Part shown: positions 28,701 to 43,700 of the stretch, in pieces
How positions within the stretch are numbered: position 1 is the stretch's first letter
Layout: each line of letters begins with the position of its first letter
Origin: Owenia fusiformis
Taxonomy: Eukaryota; Annelida; Polychaeta; Sabellida; Oweniidae
Direction: 5' to 3'
Length of the DNA stretch: 64,000 nucleotides
NCBI GenBank assembly: GCA_903813345.2
Contig: CAIIXF020000005.1
Coordinates: forward strand, 27,285,375 to 27,349,374
Notes under the pieces: generated by a model
Seen by the model: the letters and a program-made list of their open reading frames with translations, nothing else
What the model was told of the DNA's origin: nothing
Databases searched by the model: none
Translations under genes and position numbers: made by a program

Positions 28701-31700
28701 AAGGATAATTACATGTATACTGTATTGTTATATAAGATGCATGCATCAGCTACTCGGAGAGAGAGGTCGAACAATTTTTTTTCACAGAATGTATGGAGGA
28801 ACTTTTTTCACAAAGTCAAGACATTAATACGAATTCCTGCCTGACTCAAACTGGTTTAAGGTGTCATTTGTATTGAATACAAAATTGACAGAGATATTGA
28901 ATGACAAGACATTTGCTTAATTAATTACATATGGTATAATATGTCAAGTGCGCTTGAAGGCATGTCATGCTGTATGCCAGTTTATAAGGCAAGAATGATG
29001 GATTTGGGCTCGGGTTATCAATTTATCAACAGTATTTATGGATTTATAAAATAGTCTTCGGCTTGTACTCAAATTATGCCATGGTGTCTTAAGAAAGACA
29101 TGAAGTATCCATCCTAAATTGTTGTTTCGATTTGAAATGACATGAGGCAATCTTTGTTAAAAATTGTCATAATGCAGTGCTATAATGAAGACTATTTTAG
29201 ATGATATGAAATGGTGCATGCATCTGAGATGATAATATAAGAACATTCACAGTAAAGTCAGAGTAGATTCCATTCACTTTGTAGTATTTTGTCATTCTTG
29301 TACCCCATAGATGAAATCAGCTAATGTGTCACCCACACACAAGCACACTGGTGAATTAAAAGAACAGCATTTACATGCCATTATTTTTATTTCTGCCTGA
29401 TCACAAATTATTTGAAGATCTTGATTATTTTATTTTATAGCTCACCCTGTAAAGTAGAATGACTCATAGAAGTACTCAAATCACTCAAAGTACTCAAAAC
29501 ACTTATTCTTTGAAATATCTCAATATTTAAAATAAGTAGAACAACTATTACATTTTGTTAAGTATATAGAAACACAGTATAGTTGCCCACTAGTACCAAT
29601 AGAGGAAACATGCCATTGTAGATAAACCCTTCAGACACTTATAGTCCCAGAAAGAATAGTCCAAAGATTTAAAGTCTTAGAATGAGACATATTGTTGTAT
29701 CTGTCCAGGTTTTCTGTTCCAATTTTACAATGCTGAAAACATTGCATTCGTTCCATTTTGGCTTCACATTATACATGTATTGATCTCAGTTCTGCTATAG
29801 ATTAAACAACTGATTCGAAGCATTTAAACATTTTATTTGATTACATATCTTTTGGTTCACCGTTTATTTGTGATAATGTACAACTAACAGTATTTAACTG
29901 TCTTCCCCTCTATTCTAGATCTGACTACCTGGGTCGATGGACTAGTGAGGGGTGTGAGGTGACAGGTAGAAGAGAGGAAGGCGATCACCGTTTTGTGACG
30001 TGTTCTTGTAAGCATCTCTCTAACTTTGGGCTGCTCATGGACGTCTCAGCTGTGGAGGTAATTATGTTTAAATCTTATGCATTTTTCTTTCGTACTATGG
30101 TTAGTTCTCAAGGTGGGTTCACTGTGACTTTTTGGAATGTTTATGCATGTTGTATACAAGATTATATTTCTTGAGCATTCAAATCAGCAAACCTTAAATG
30201 AATTGAAAAAATCAATAGGTTAAAATAATTTGCAGTATATGTGTTAAAGGGAAAAAAAACATACCTTAAAAATGAATTGAAAAAATAAATTGGCTAAAGA
30301 TCTAATTTGCATCGTGAAAATAAGATAATGTGTTGTGGATTTAATCAAATATATTTTGTTTATCTTTCATTAATTGACCCAGGATTATGTGGATGAGAAA
30401 AATATATAATAGGAACAACTGCAATTTAGGAACAATGCATATGTAAGAAAGAGTTTTATGTTTTATTTTAGTATATGCCTGGTGCTCCTGCAGTTGCCCA
30501 GATGGTCACCTATGCTGGTATCTCATTGTCTGTGGTCCTTCTCGTGATTGTTCTCTTTGTCTTCCTCTTCCTCATGCGCCTCGGCTCCAATGCTAACACC
30601 ATCCACCTCAACCTCGTCTTCACCATGATCGTCTCTCAGGTGACCTTTGTAGTCGGTATATACAAGGTTGACCCTGCTGTAAGTATATTGAATTTTGTTC
30701 TACCTTTTGTTTTTAATTTCTTCACTTAGGATACATTTGGTTACTATTGCAACTGTATCAGTAGGTTATAATGTGCATAATTAGGTTACAGCAATAAGTC
30801 TCTTTGATTTGATACAAAAGTTCAGGAGCACTTTTAACGTTTAGCATACTCAAAAACATTTTAATGAAAAATGTCCAAATTTTCATATGATATGTTGCTA
30901 TTGTTTTCAGTTGGCATGTAAGATCATATCCATCATCCTTCACTTCTTCTTCATGAGCACATTCGCTTGGATGTTTGTTGAGGCCCTCCACATCTACCGC
31001 ATGATGACTGAGATCCGTAACATCAATGTTGGCTCAATGAAGTTCTACTTTGTCATCGCATATGGTAAGTTGAATAATGGTTGTAAAGATTCCTTTGAAT
31101 TTAAACTCCTTTGTGGAAGTCAGGCACATCTGATAGTGAAGTATAGGGACAATTGTATGGGGAAATTGTTAAAAAAGCATAAACTTATGGGGGATATTGC
31201 ATATTTTATGACATTATACATTGGGAGTACACTAAGTATTTACAATTTCAACATTGCTTGTATCTAACTCATTTCAATGAACGAGTTTATATACATTTGT
31301 ACAATTGGTAGGCCATTGTGGTCAAAGGAGCTATAACTATGAACTTGATAATATTATGAAGAATGTGTTCTCATTTTTCCCAAATTCTGTAACCTGTGAT
31401 CGTTAAATGTTAAATCCTCAAAATGTTAACACCTTATAATCCACATGCTTTTGACCAGTCCCAGTGCCTTTCATATTATACATGTGATTATTCATTAACA
31501 TGATTTGTATTTCAGTTATCCCTGGTATAATAGTTGGCCTGGCTGTTGGTCTGTCCACTGATGGCTATGGGACCAGAGAGTTGTAAGTACACATGCACTT
31601 AAAAGCATATTTAAGAACATTATAATGTGAATAACCTATCTTTTTTGTCACCACCACAAGTGGTATCTCAAATAGGTTTTCCTCATACATATGTAGAGGT

Positions 31701-34700
31701 TGTTTAATGGGAATATGATTTCGATATGGGGACAACCAGGTGAATATGATTTTTTGAGGAGGGATTTTTTAATGATATAGATAATATTCCCTGGTGTTAT
31801 TCACTGAGAAGTAATAGTATCATGGTATTAATATCTTTATCTCCCTTGACCATATTTTTACAACAAATAGCACAATAATTCAGTTGTTTGGATCCCTTTA
31901 TGATGCTGTCCCCAGCTCCGATTTCGGTGATCGGCTAGTAAAAAAGGTTTGAGGGTATCATTTTGTTCCAGACACTCTCTAGAGTAAATTATCCTAACTT
32001 GAATAAAAATGTGTGGTAAGTAAATTCGCTATGGGCAGTTAAAGAGGCGCCATCTATTCATTTTTCAAACAGGGGGTAGGGGTATAAAATTATTTTTAAC
32101 ATATTTTTATAGTAAAATGACATTGAAATACTAATAAAATCTTATCAAAAACATTTTTTACAATCAGTATGAATTTTCTTGTGTGAATTAGGGTGAAAAT
32201 AAGGGCATATTTTGAAATTCACTACAGGGGCCCCACCTATTTTCATACTTCTACCACGTGTAATAACTTATTTTAGATTCGTTAAGATACGAAATGTACT
32301 GAAAAAATTCATTCTGAAGGACCTATATATGTTCATACCAAATACTTAAATTTGGATCAATAGCTTATGTACTGGCGGAGAAAAAAATTATTGAAATTTA
32401 AAATTGTGGCATCATGCAGGATAGGGGTGACCATATCTCACATGATTAACTTCTAAAATATGGAGCATATGTATCTCAAATGTACTCAAAATGGTGTATG
32501 TACTCTTGCTTTGTCATACTATTACTAATAAGAAATAGAAAAATGATTGTACATTTTAAAAAATATTAATTCTCATTTTGGTTTCTGACGTCCCAGGGGT
32601 GACCATATCTCACCTTAATAACTTCCAAAATATGGAGTATATGTATCTCAAATGTACTCAAAATGGTGTATGTACTCTTGATTTGTCATAATATTACTAA
32701 TAAGAAGTAGAAAAAAGATTGTACATTTTAAAAAATATTGATTCTCATTTTGGCTTCTGACATTCCAGGGGTGACCATATCTCACCTTAATAACTTCCAA
32801 AATATGGAGCATATGTATCTCAAATGTACTCAAAATGGTGAATGTACTCTTGCTTTGTCATAATATTACTAATAAGAAAGAAAAAAAAATTGTACATTTA
32901 AAATAATATTGATTCTCATTTTGGCTTCTGACGTCCCAGGGGTGACCATATCTCACCTTAATAACTTCCAAAATATGGAGTATATGTATCTCAAATGTAC
33001 TCAAAATGGTGTATGTACTCTTGCTTTTTCATAATATTACTAATAAGAAGTAGAAAAATGATTATACATTTCAATAATTTTAATTTTAGCTTCTTACGTT
33101 CCTGGGTAATCATATCGCACCATATAATAATAATAATAACTTCTAAGATATGTAACATGTAATCCTCAAATATTCTCAGAAAAGTCCTGTCTTTTTCATA
33201 TTACTAATGAAATGTAGAAAAATGATTGTATTTTTTTATAAATTTTAATTTTAACCTCTGGTGTCCCAGGGGCTATCTCACCTTGATAACTCTCACGATA
33301 TGCAACATATGCATCTCAAATGTGTGCTCAAAATGGTATAAGTATAGTCTTGTTTTGTCATATTTATTGAGAATCATAGAATCAATGGATTTTGACTGTC
33401 TCCTCTACAGCTACATATAATTCAGGGCAAATAATATCTGCTTTCAAATATTTGCATCTGCTCCCCAAACAGCCTTTACAAGTACAATGGATGAGATTAT
33501 TCCCTTGCATACCTTGGACCCAACATCTTTTGTAATCCATACAGGAATCCTTTTAGCCTGTCAATAGTGGGAGTACTTTACTCCATTCATGAAGTAATGG
33601 CAACTGCTAATGTAAGGTGTTAATATGTTATCCTGTGGCCTGCAATATATGCATCTTGGATTATACACTGAATTAAGGGATTTTGAGTATGTAAAATATG
33701 GGAAAAGGAGCTCTTTGTAATGATAAATCTTTCTAGCCACATTAACATTCTCTAGTTTGCATGTTTGTCATACAACATACATTGATTGTAATGAAATATT
33801 AATCTATGATTGTGATGTCCCACACTTCTAGGGTCCCAAAGAAGAGCTTAGCTTTTGGAACAATTGCATTATTCTTGGCAGGGTAGGCCATACAGTGAAT
33901 ACAATTGTTGAGATTGGGCAATACCAATATAGCACAACATGACAAACCATGCAAACTAGAGAATGTCAATCAGGATAAGAAGCGACTTATCGCCCTTGTA
34001 ATTTAGCAGTGGGACAGTTTGGTGTATGATTGGGCATAAATGCGCCTTTTAGGCCTAATTTTTCAGGATATTTTCAAAATTTCGGGTCAGATTTGGGGTT
34101 AAGGGGCCAATTTTGGTAAATGAGGCTAGGCTACTCACACTACTGATAGGCTACCAGTATACAAAAGATGTTGCATCCAAGGCATGCAAAAGACTTATCG
34201 TCCATTGTTCCTGTAATATAAGGAGTGTTTGGGGAGAAGATGCAAATATTTGAAAGTAGACCTTAATGTCTCTGGACTATATGTAGCTGAAGCCTGCAGG
34301 GGAGACAGTCCAATCCATTAATTCTGAACTTCTGATTTCATGAATCTCAATAAATATGACAAAACAAGACTATATTTAAACCATTTTGGGCACGCATTTG
34401 AGATGCATATATTGCATATTGTGAGAGTTATATCAAGGTGAGATATAGTTGCCCCTGGGATGTCAGATTCGGAAAAGGTGTAATAATTTTTTCTACATCT
34501 CATGAATAATATTATGACAAAGCAAGACCATATGCCCCATTTTTGGTATATTTGAGTTGTATATGTTACATAATTTTAGAAGTTATTGAGGGACGTCAGA
34601 AGCTAAAATTAAAATTTTTTAAATGTATAATCTTCTTATTAGTATAATATTATGACAAAGCAAGAGTACATACACCATTTTGAATCCATATTTTGGAAGT

Positions 34701-37700
34701 TATTAAGGTGAGATATGGTCACTCCTGGGATGTCAGAAACCAAAATGAGAATTAATATTTTTAAAAATGTGCAATCATTTTCCTACATCTTATTAGTAAT
34801 ATTATGACAAGACAAGACTATATACACCATTTTGAGTACATTTGAGATACATATGTTACATATTTTGGAAGTTATTAAGGTGAGATATGGTCAGTGGTCA
34901 TCCCTTGAACGTCGGAAGCTAAAATGAGAATTAATATTTTTTAAATTGTACAATCATTTTTCTACTTCTTATTAGTAATATTATGACAAAGCAAGAGTAC
35001 ATACACCATTTTGAGCACATTTGAGATACAAATGCTCCATATTTTGGAAGTTATTAAGGTGAGATATGGTCACCCCAGGAACGTCAGAAGCCAAAATGAG
35101 AATAAATATTTTTTTAAATGTACAATCATTTTTCTACTTCTTATTAGTAATATTATGACAAAGCAAGAGTACATACACCATTTTGAGTACATTTGAGATA
35201 CATATGCTCCATATTTTGGAAGTTATTAAGGTGGGATATGGTCACCCCTGGGACGTCAGAAGCCAAAATGAGAATTGATATTTTTTAAAATTGTACAATC
35301 ATTTTTCTCCTTCTTATTAGTAATATTATGACAAAGCAAGAGTACATACACCATTTTGAGTATATTTGAGATACATATGCTCCATATTTTGGAAGTTAAT
35401 CATGTGAGATATGGTCACCCCTATCCTGCATGATGCCACAATTTTAAATTTCAATAATTTTTTTCTCCCCAGGTACAAAAGCTATTGATCCAATTTTAAG
35501 TATGTGATATGAACATATATAGGTCCTTTAGAATGAATTTTTTCAGTACATTTCGTACCTTATTGAATCTAAAATAACTTATTACATGTGGTAGAAGTAC
35601 GAAAATAGGTGGTGCCCCTGTAGTGAATTTCAAAATATGCCCTTATTTTCACCCTAATCCACACAAGAAAATTCATACTGATTGTTAATAATGTTTTTGA
35701 TAAGATTTTATTAGTATTTCAATGTCATTTTACTATTGAAATGTGATAAAAAATTATTTTATACCCCTACCCCCTGTTTGAAAATGAATAGATGGCGCCT
35801 CTCTAACTGCCCATAGCGAATTCACTTACCACACATTTTTACTCAAGTTAGGATAATTTACTCTAGCGAGTGTCTAGAACAAAATGATACCCTCAAACCT
35901 TTTTTACTAGCCGATCACCGAAATCGGAGCTGGGGACAGCACTATTATGGCAGTTGGGGATAACATATTCTTTTGTCTTTCAGTTGTTGGCTGAGTACCA
36001 GAGACTTACTGATCTGGAGCTTTGCGGGTCCAATCTGCCTCTGTGTGTTGGTGAGTGACATCTTTTATTCATGCCTGTTAATTCACACCCGTCAATTTCT
36101 TCAAATTGAATAATAGGTTTAATAACACGTCCAGTCTGTTATAATCAAGAAATTATAAAACCATATACCTGTGTGTTTATATGGCAATTTATTTTGAGAA
36201 TTGAGATGTTAATGAATATTTTAAAGTATTGTTTGCTGCCAATATTGAGTTATTTGACAAAATTCAAATCTTTTCTTCCAGTGCAATATTGTAGTTTTTG
36301 TGATGGCCCTAAAGGTGGCGTGCTGTGACATGGGAAAAGAGAAGGCAGAGGAGACTGAAGGCTTCAAGTAAGTCTAGGCTGCGTTATGAATACTGTATTT
36401 CAGAACATTTTAGAAGTATTTAAACTTATAAAATATCTTGTTGGTCATGTTTGAAATGCCAGATAGAGCAAGGGAAAAATCAATACCAGTGAAGTTACGT
36501 TTCGTTTAGTGCAATGATCTGGGTGAGCACACAGATATATGATTATCCAATGTAATTACCTGAGAAGTGCGCTTATCCCAGACATACTGCACCAAACAAC
36601 AAATCCCTGGATATCATAACGTCCTTGGATAGAGTGGAAAAGAGTGGAATTAGCAAGAAATGAAATAATAAACAGTCATGAAGGATACACTTTGAATCGT
36701 ATGGGAACGCAAGAAATTAGACTTTATTCAAAATAAGAGAATCTGCATTGAATAACCATGAACAGGCAAATATTTTAACCCTATGTAGCTTATAGTGCAA
36801 GCTAGAACCTTCTCTCAAGTTTAAGTATGATATTTCATTGCCTCTAACCAAAAATGCAAAATTAAATGAAGTATTGTCATTCAAGTCTCCTATTAAGTCT
36901 CAGACACAATTGCTCTATGGCAGGCTTCTTGCGGCAGTAGCTTCACAAAATCAATCTAGAAAATGGACATTGTACTTCTTATCTTTATATTTTACGCTGC
37001 ATATTTCTCTCAATTTTGTGAAACTTTGACGTCTGTACGGTTGCCAAATATCAAATTTGACTGAGGCATTAATGGTTTGACTTGGATGTGTGCTGGATGA
37101 AATTCTTCATTAATAATAAATGCAAATTGCAAATATTGTGTGAGCTATTGTGAAAATAAAATGCCAAAAATGGAACATTTTTGACACACTGTTTTTGGAG
37201 CTTAATGAGATTCATTGTGTATTTTGTGTCATTTGCTTAGAAGTAGAGATATCATACTTGAACAGTTCATACTTTAAGTCTTTATATAAGGATGAATAGG
37301 AAGTGATATAGTGTTCCTGGGTTGATACAGAAATTATCCCGTGTAGACTTTAGTTTGTCTCATATAAAATTATTGTATGATACCTGATCCAATCTTTCAA
37401 ACAACACAATTTTGATCTTATAGGTTTGAAAGAATGTCTAAGAATATTATATGCATAAGACATAAAAATTCAAAATGAAAAAGTTAACAGTAAAAAAGTA
37501 AGAACCCTCAATATGAACTATGTCAGTTCTAAAATTGCATGATTTTACTGTTCTTAAAAGGACATAACATAGCATGCATGCTACTGGGCATATATTTAAT
37601 ATCTTTACCCGCTCTCTTTATAAACCATAGCATATGTTCATACAATATTTAAAGGAATGGTCCATTATAATAAACAAGTAGTTAGGGGATTACATTTTTA

Positions 37701-40700
37701 AGGTCATGCTTTTATGTCATTGTTTCCTTTGAATTAAAACCATGTGTCCATTTTTATTGCACCCTTGGGTGCTGTATGACTTTTATGCACCCTTGGGTGC
37801 TATATGACTTTTATGCACCCTTGGGTGCTATATGACGATTCAATCGCTTGATGGGGAGACATCCCAAATTCATGTCTACTGGTTTCCAGACTTTCAACTC
37901 AAGGGTGTGATATTGTTGTTCACACTGTGTTTATTAAATACAACTTCTTATGTGGTGTTCATTTAGTTTATATCAAGATCTACCAATTTCAGAACTGGAT
38001 GTACTACTCCCAAATATTCTGCCAGGTAAAACAATATTGTGCAACAAATCTTGAATAAACAGCTGATTGCAGCATATAATAACAGCTGTTTGTAACACAC
38101 AGCAGTTGTTTGTTACACACAACAGCTGTTTGCAGCATGCTGTGGCTGATTGTGCTTGGTGGAGCAATTGTCTATCCAGAATTTCCTCAAATCTTAGCAA
38201 AGAAAACCAAAAGCATGTATTTCTTATAATACTCATAATTGTATCACGAATACAACATATTGTTATTGTTTCCAACTTTGTTGTCGGCATCTATAACAAT
38301 TGGTAGGTTAATGCCTTGTTGAAACATCTTTAAAAAAAATTGCAGAATTGATGAACTGAAGGATAGAAAAATTGCTATGATTTGCTAACGGTGTAATCAA
38401 GCAGGCAGGTTGCAATAGAAACTTCGTTGGCTAAAGCTGCTTTTAGTTGCATGATTATTTGCCAGTTATTAATCCCGCTCTAATTTCTGAAGGTCATTCA
38501 TCATGTTTTTATGATTTGTGAACTGAAATTGTCTTCCACAATTTTATGGCCGCATATTAAAATTATGTAAGGCAGTTAAATTTCACAAATTGTAATTCAC
38601 AGTTTTTTTTAAAAAAGTGGAAACATGGGAAATCATCACGATAATTTGCATCCATTGTCACAGTTTCATTTCATTTTTCAGCTTTGGATTATTTCAATGT
38701 GCACCAAGCAAGTTCCTTTAACTGATTAATTACATTTGCACAATGCAAGGCCCTTTAACATGAATTAAATTAAGATAATTCCAAATGTTGTTGCATGAAT
38801 ATAATCAGATATCATCGTAGTTCATTGTTCATAATGTATTAATGCATTAAGTCAGTAGTACGCTAAATATACTAAAATCTCATCTTATCTTAAGATTGTT
38901 TAAGATTTATATCAAATATTCATTGCATACCATTAGATAATATTTATATTTTTATCCATCTGACTAATATTCCATAAAAATCATGCTCTTTTTGAAAGAA
39001 ATTAACCTTACACTTTTAATTAATTACATATTTCAAAGTTGATGACATATTCCCCTTTCACAAGTTTTTCTTCAACATATCAGATACACCTGGTGGTTTG
39101 AAATTCACTGTCCCTTGGGTGTATAGTATTCAGCCCATCTTGATGCCTGGGGGTGTATTGTGTGTTGGAGCCTTGTTCAAAATATCCAGCATTGACAATA
39201 ATGAAAGCTCCTGTTGCTTTTGTTACAAGTTATTAAGAGAAGTGCATTTTGTGCTTGTATGAGTATTATGATGGTCTATCAATAAGTGAATTAAAAAATG
39301 AAATAAACAAATATTTCTATAGATTGGATCGTCTGAAAAATGAAATGGTTTTGGAAATACAAATTTTATTTAATGTCCATGCATTATTTCTAATTTCATT
39401 TATCACTGAACCCCAAGGGTCCCTTTACCGTAATATAAATACAAGTCCTTGTTTCCATTCTCTATATAACTAAGACAAAACTCTGTTTATATTTATGCTA
39501 TTATACAAAATATAACATTGGCTCGACATTACCTTAAATCCTAGAATAAAGCAAAGGCAAAAAATGGAAATTCAGTCTGAAATTTTTTTTGAAATTTTGT
39601 ACAAAAAATCTTTTCTGTGAATATTACAATTTGATAAAATTACTCACATAGTAAGTTTCCATTTGGTAACTTGTCATGCCACCTACTAGTGAGTAATTTC
39701 CAACATATAATATTTACAGAGAAGAAGGGTTGAATCAAAGTCAATTGATGGTGCAAATTGCGATTGTTAGGACTTTTTTGAATTTTGGGACTAAGAGCCT
39801 TTTAAGCACCAGCTTATACAGATTGTATTTTTTTTTATTATTATTTATTAAAATCAATGTAACATATTTACAGATCGAACATGTGGCCGATGTTTGTACT
39901 TCTTCCAATACTCAGTGTCACTTGGGTGTTTGGCCTGCTCGCAGTCAATGAGAATATCGATGCTTTCCATTACATCTTCGCCATCGTCAACGTCATCCAA
40001 GCCACCATTATACTTGTAGCATATGTTATACTCAACAAAAGGGTAAGTTATATTTTCTCATATTACCTGCCTTACCTGAGTAACATACCTTTTTTGTAAG
40101 AAGATTATCTATCTTATGGATTTTTGAGGATGTATCTTTGGGATCAAAGGGTGATAGACATTTGCAACTTAAAACCTAATGATCATTAGCACAAATGACA
40201 ATATTGAAATAACATAAATAATATAAAATATATTCAAAATCAACAGAAATGCATGACTGGCTGGGATATTAAACTTCAGTATCAACGTTCTAAGAATTTC
40301 ACTGAAAGTGCAGTATTCCCTATTATAATAAATGTGTATGCATCATTTTTTTCCAGGTGCGTCGTGAGCTGCATCACTCATGGCTGTTGTGTCGTGGCAA
40401 GCCTGGGATTGATGACACATTGGACAACACACACGTAACGGTATTGTCTGTAAGATATAGCACCTTTCCTTTTATATTAAGTAGGCTAATTCAGTTGGTC
40501 TGGTCTTCATTTTGCTTTCGCAATCTATCCTTTTGTACATCTATATTTGCACTTTTTCTGGGGGCTATTTTGGAACAGTTTCTGGATTGTTGTTTTATGA
40601 TTCGTGGTAATAAAACACATTCATGTCTTATTGTTGAAAATGCCCCCTGCTAACCAATTTCCTCTTTTTTCATTCTTTCTTCTCTCCAACTTTCTGTTCA

Positions 40701-43700
40701 AGATTCTGTGAGAAACATGACTACTAAATGATTTGGTGCCATTTTTGGCCTTTGAAATCACACAATCATCATATATTTCTCCCTTCCACATTCTTGGGAA
40801 ATCCAATAATGCTTTTGTTAGAAATACATAGGGAACCAACATATAAAGTTCATCGATTTATGATAAAAATCTAAGTAATTATATCATGGGCAAACAATAG
40901 TCGGCACTTTACCCCCTTCCTTCCCATGAAAATTACTTACCTTTTTACCATAAATTGTTATTCCCTAATTTACATTAAATCCCATAATTCCTCAACAAGA
41001 TTTTGCAGCAAAATTAAAACTATTATAATTGTTAAAAAGCTACAATTTTTTCAGAAGATTATTGTCAAAATTATTAGCAACCAAGCCTCATATCTGATAT
41101 TTTTAGAATTATGGGATTCATCTTAGTAGAATTGACTGTACATTAATATTGAGCATGTGACATTAGCACCATATTTGGTAAACTTCTATTTTTATGTCAC
41201 CACCACAAGTGATGACATATTGTTATGGCCTCCAACATTTTTGTGGATGATGTTCAGCATTTGGCAGTTGGTGTTCAGCATTCGATGTTTGGTGTTTGGC
41301 ATCTGTAACAAATGGCAGGTGGTGTCATTTTGCATGTTAATGCCTGAAGATATTGTTTTTGAATGTGCAGTGCTATTCATTCAAAGTGTGTTAAATTTTT
41401 CAAGTTGTTAAGAGATTTCGTTCTACGTTATCAGCCATCAATTTTTCAATTTATTATTCAAAACTTCAACCAATGTTTTAAACACATACAGTGAAACCCG
41501 TGGAGCAACTCTGGAAGTGGAACACCTCTGTTAGTGGAACACTTTTCAGAGTCCTTAGGCCAACTGACTTAATGTTAAATGAATCTCTACAAGTGGAACA
41601 CCTCCCATTTTAGAGCTATCAAAGGTGTCCCACTTAGACAGGTTTTACTGAATATAATACTATTATGAATTACATACATTACATTCTCTATTGTTACATT
41701 ACAGCGGTCTGCAATGGCGTACACCAATGATTCATCCCTAGATGGTGGTCTCCACCGTATTAACATTGGCATGTCAACAACCTCAACCACTAGTAGGTCT
41801 ACCAGCAAGACAGGGAGCAGCAGAGAAGGGTACATATCTACAAAATTAGCCATCAAATTTTGTGTTTGGTATTTTATCTGCGTTGGTGTACTCCAAAGTA
41901 AATTTCAAGGTTTAAAATCTGTTATAAAAGAGGAGCAATAATGTAAGAAGTAAAGTTCAGACTCTAAATTGTATAGAAATGTTGGAAAATCAGATCTTAT
42001 TACATTTGAAAGATACATAAAAGAATACACCATACAAATAGAAATATGTTGAGCCAAAAAGCACAGGAGTACAAAACTGAATTATTTACAGTACTATACA
42101 TTTTGTTCTGTTTTATTTTAGTCGTTATTTGGCACACAGCGCTACAAGCACATCAACTGGGTCAAGGTCAGGTCATGTCCCATCTCATAAAAGTTTCCCT
42201 AATGCAGGAATCCCGCCATATGGCTACGACTATCAAGACTCATCCATGTTTCATAATAAACCTCCCACTGAGGATGGTAAGTCCACATTATTATTTTCAT
42301 TGTAACTTTGGTTGATCTATTTGATCTCTAATGAGCATTGATTCTTGGTGTTTTATGATATCTGTAGAGATTTACGATTAATACTTCTGTATGTAAGTTA
42401 AAGGCCTTTAAGTTAATCTGTAAATGAAACATGAGAGCATGAAATAAAACAGGTTTTGCAGTACGAGCACAGTATTTTCCACTAAAAATGACATTAGGCA
42501 TGTATGTATATAAAATGAATGCAAAATACTTATAAAACGACACATCATCCCATGATTTTAAATTTGAAATATAGTCTCAAATGAATACTTATTTCAGACC
42601 CAGATACTGGAGAGCTACAAGTGGTGCCAGAGCGTCGTCATAGAGATTCTGACTCCGACAGTGACCTCTCTAATGACCTTGACCTTGCATCAAGCCACTC
42701 CTCAGATGAGGATGATGATCCCATGACAAGATGGGATTTGCCAAAAAATAAAATGTTAGGTAAGTGATATGAATTTCAGGTATGAAGAATAGAATATTTA
42801 ATATTAACATTCTTCACTAAGGTAGGCCAGTGTAGATTTAATTAAAAATTGTTCCACTTGATCCACCTTAATTTAAACTATTCTCGAACGGTTATGGGGC
42901 AATATTCTAAGATACATTTCAAGATTTTATCTTGCATTCATTCCTCTGTGTAAAGGACAGAACCTATTAAGAGTAATAAATTCTGAAATTCACAATTTAA
43001 AGCATCAACATTCATTTCCAGAACAATTAAAATCTCAAACTCCTAAACAGTCACCAGTTTCTCCCTCAGGACCTGCACATAGTACACCATTAGGTAAGTT
43101 CTAAGTGAGGATATTGAAATAAATATGATGTGATATTTTTTGTAATATGTAAAGTCATCTAAACTATAGAAGACTTAAAATCATTTACTTTATCAGCGCC
43201 ATATTTTTAAAGTCTCTATAACTTTTTGTGGACAGTTGTGTTTGGCAGTTGGTATCTGTAACAAATGGCATGTTGTGACATTTTGCATGTTCATACCTGG
43301 TCTAAAATTGTTCTGAAGTTATTAGGACAAAATGGTGACAAACACCTGTGACAAAAATTATCCAAACATCATAAGTAATCAATCTGACACAATCTAGACT
43401 ATAATGTACATGTACTTGTTTGTGGAATATTTAATGAGCATTTTTTCTGTCAATAGGTCCTAGTGCAGGGTCACCTCCACCTTATGCTAGTGTTACCAGT
43501 CCTCATCAACCCAGTCCCAGGATGCAGAGTCCGGGGATGCAAAGTCCCAGGACAAGGTCACCTTGGGCCCCTGCAGACCCATACAATTACATGAATGAGG
43601 CCGATATACAGGATCCTGAACAAATAAAAACATCATATTTAAGATCAAGTAAAGATCAACTTAAAAGTCCAGAATCGGGAGGTATGTATTCAGGCATGAA

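Larger units (their letters stand above)
36368..39873 (+). other. CELSR: CELSR intron
   Basis: It contains a split family B repeat (36444-36768), a 28-bp repeat with a 14-bp palindrome (37754-37833), an acagctgtttg-type short repeat (38057-38150) and a partial family A copy (38252-38320). No exon was recognised. Confidence 0.6.

Noticed and set aside
32648-35196. Two similar 61-residue open frames in the foldback arms (minus strand at 32648, plus strand at 35011)
   Set aside because: They are the same tandem repeat unit read in the two inverted arms. The unit is AT-rich, non-coding in the other copies, and shows no transposase features.
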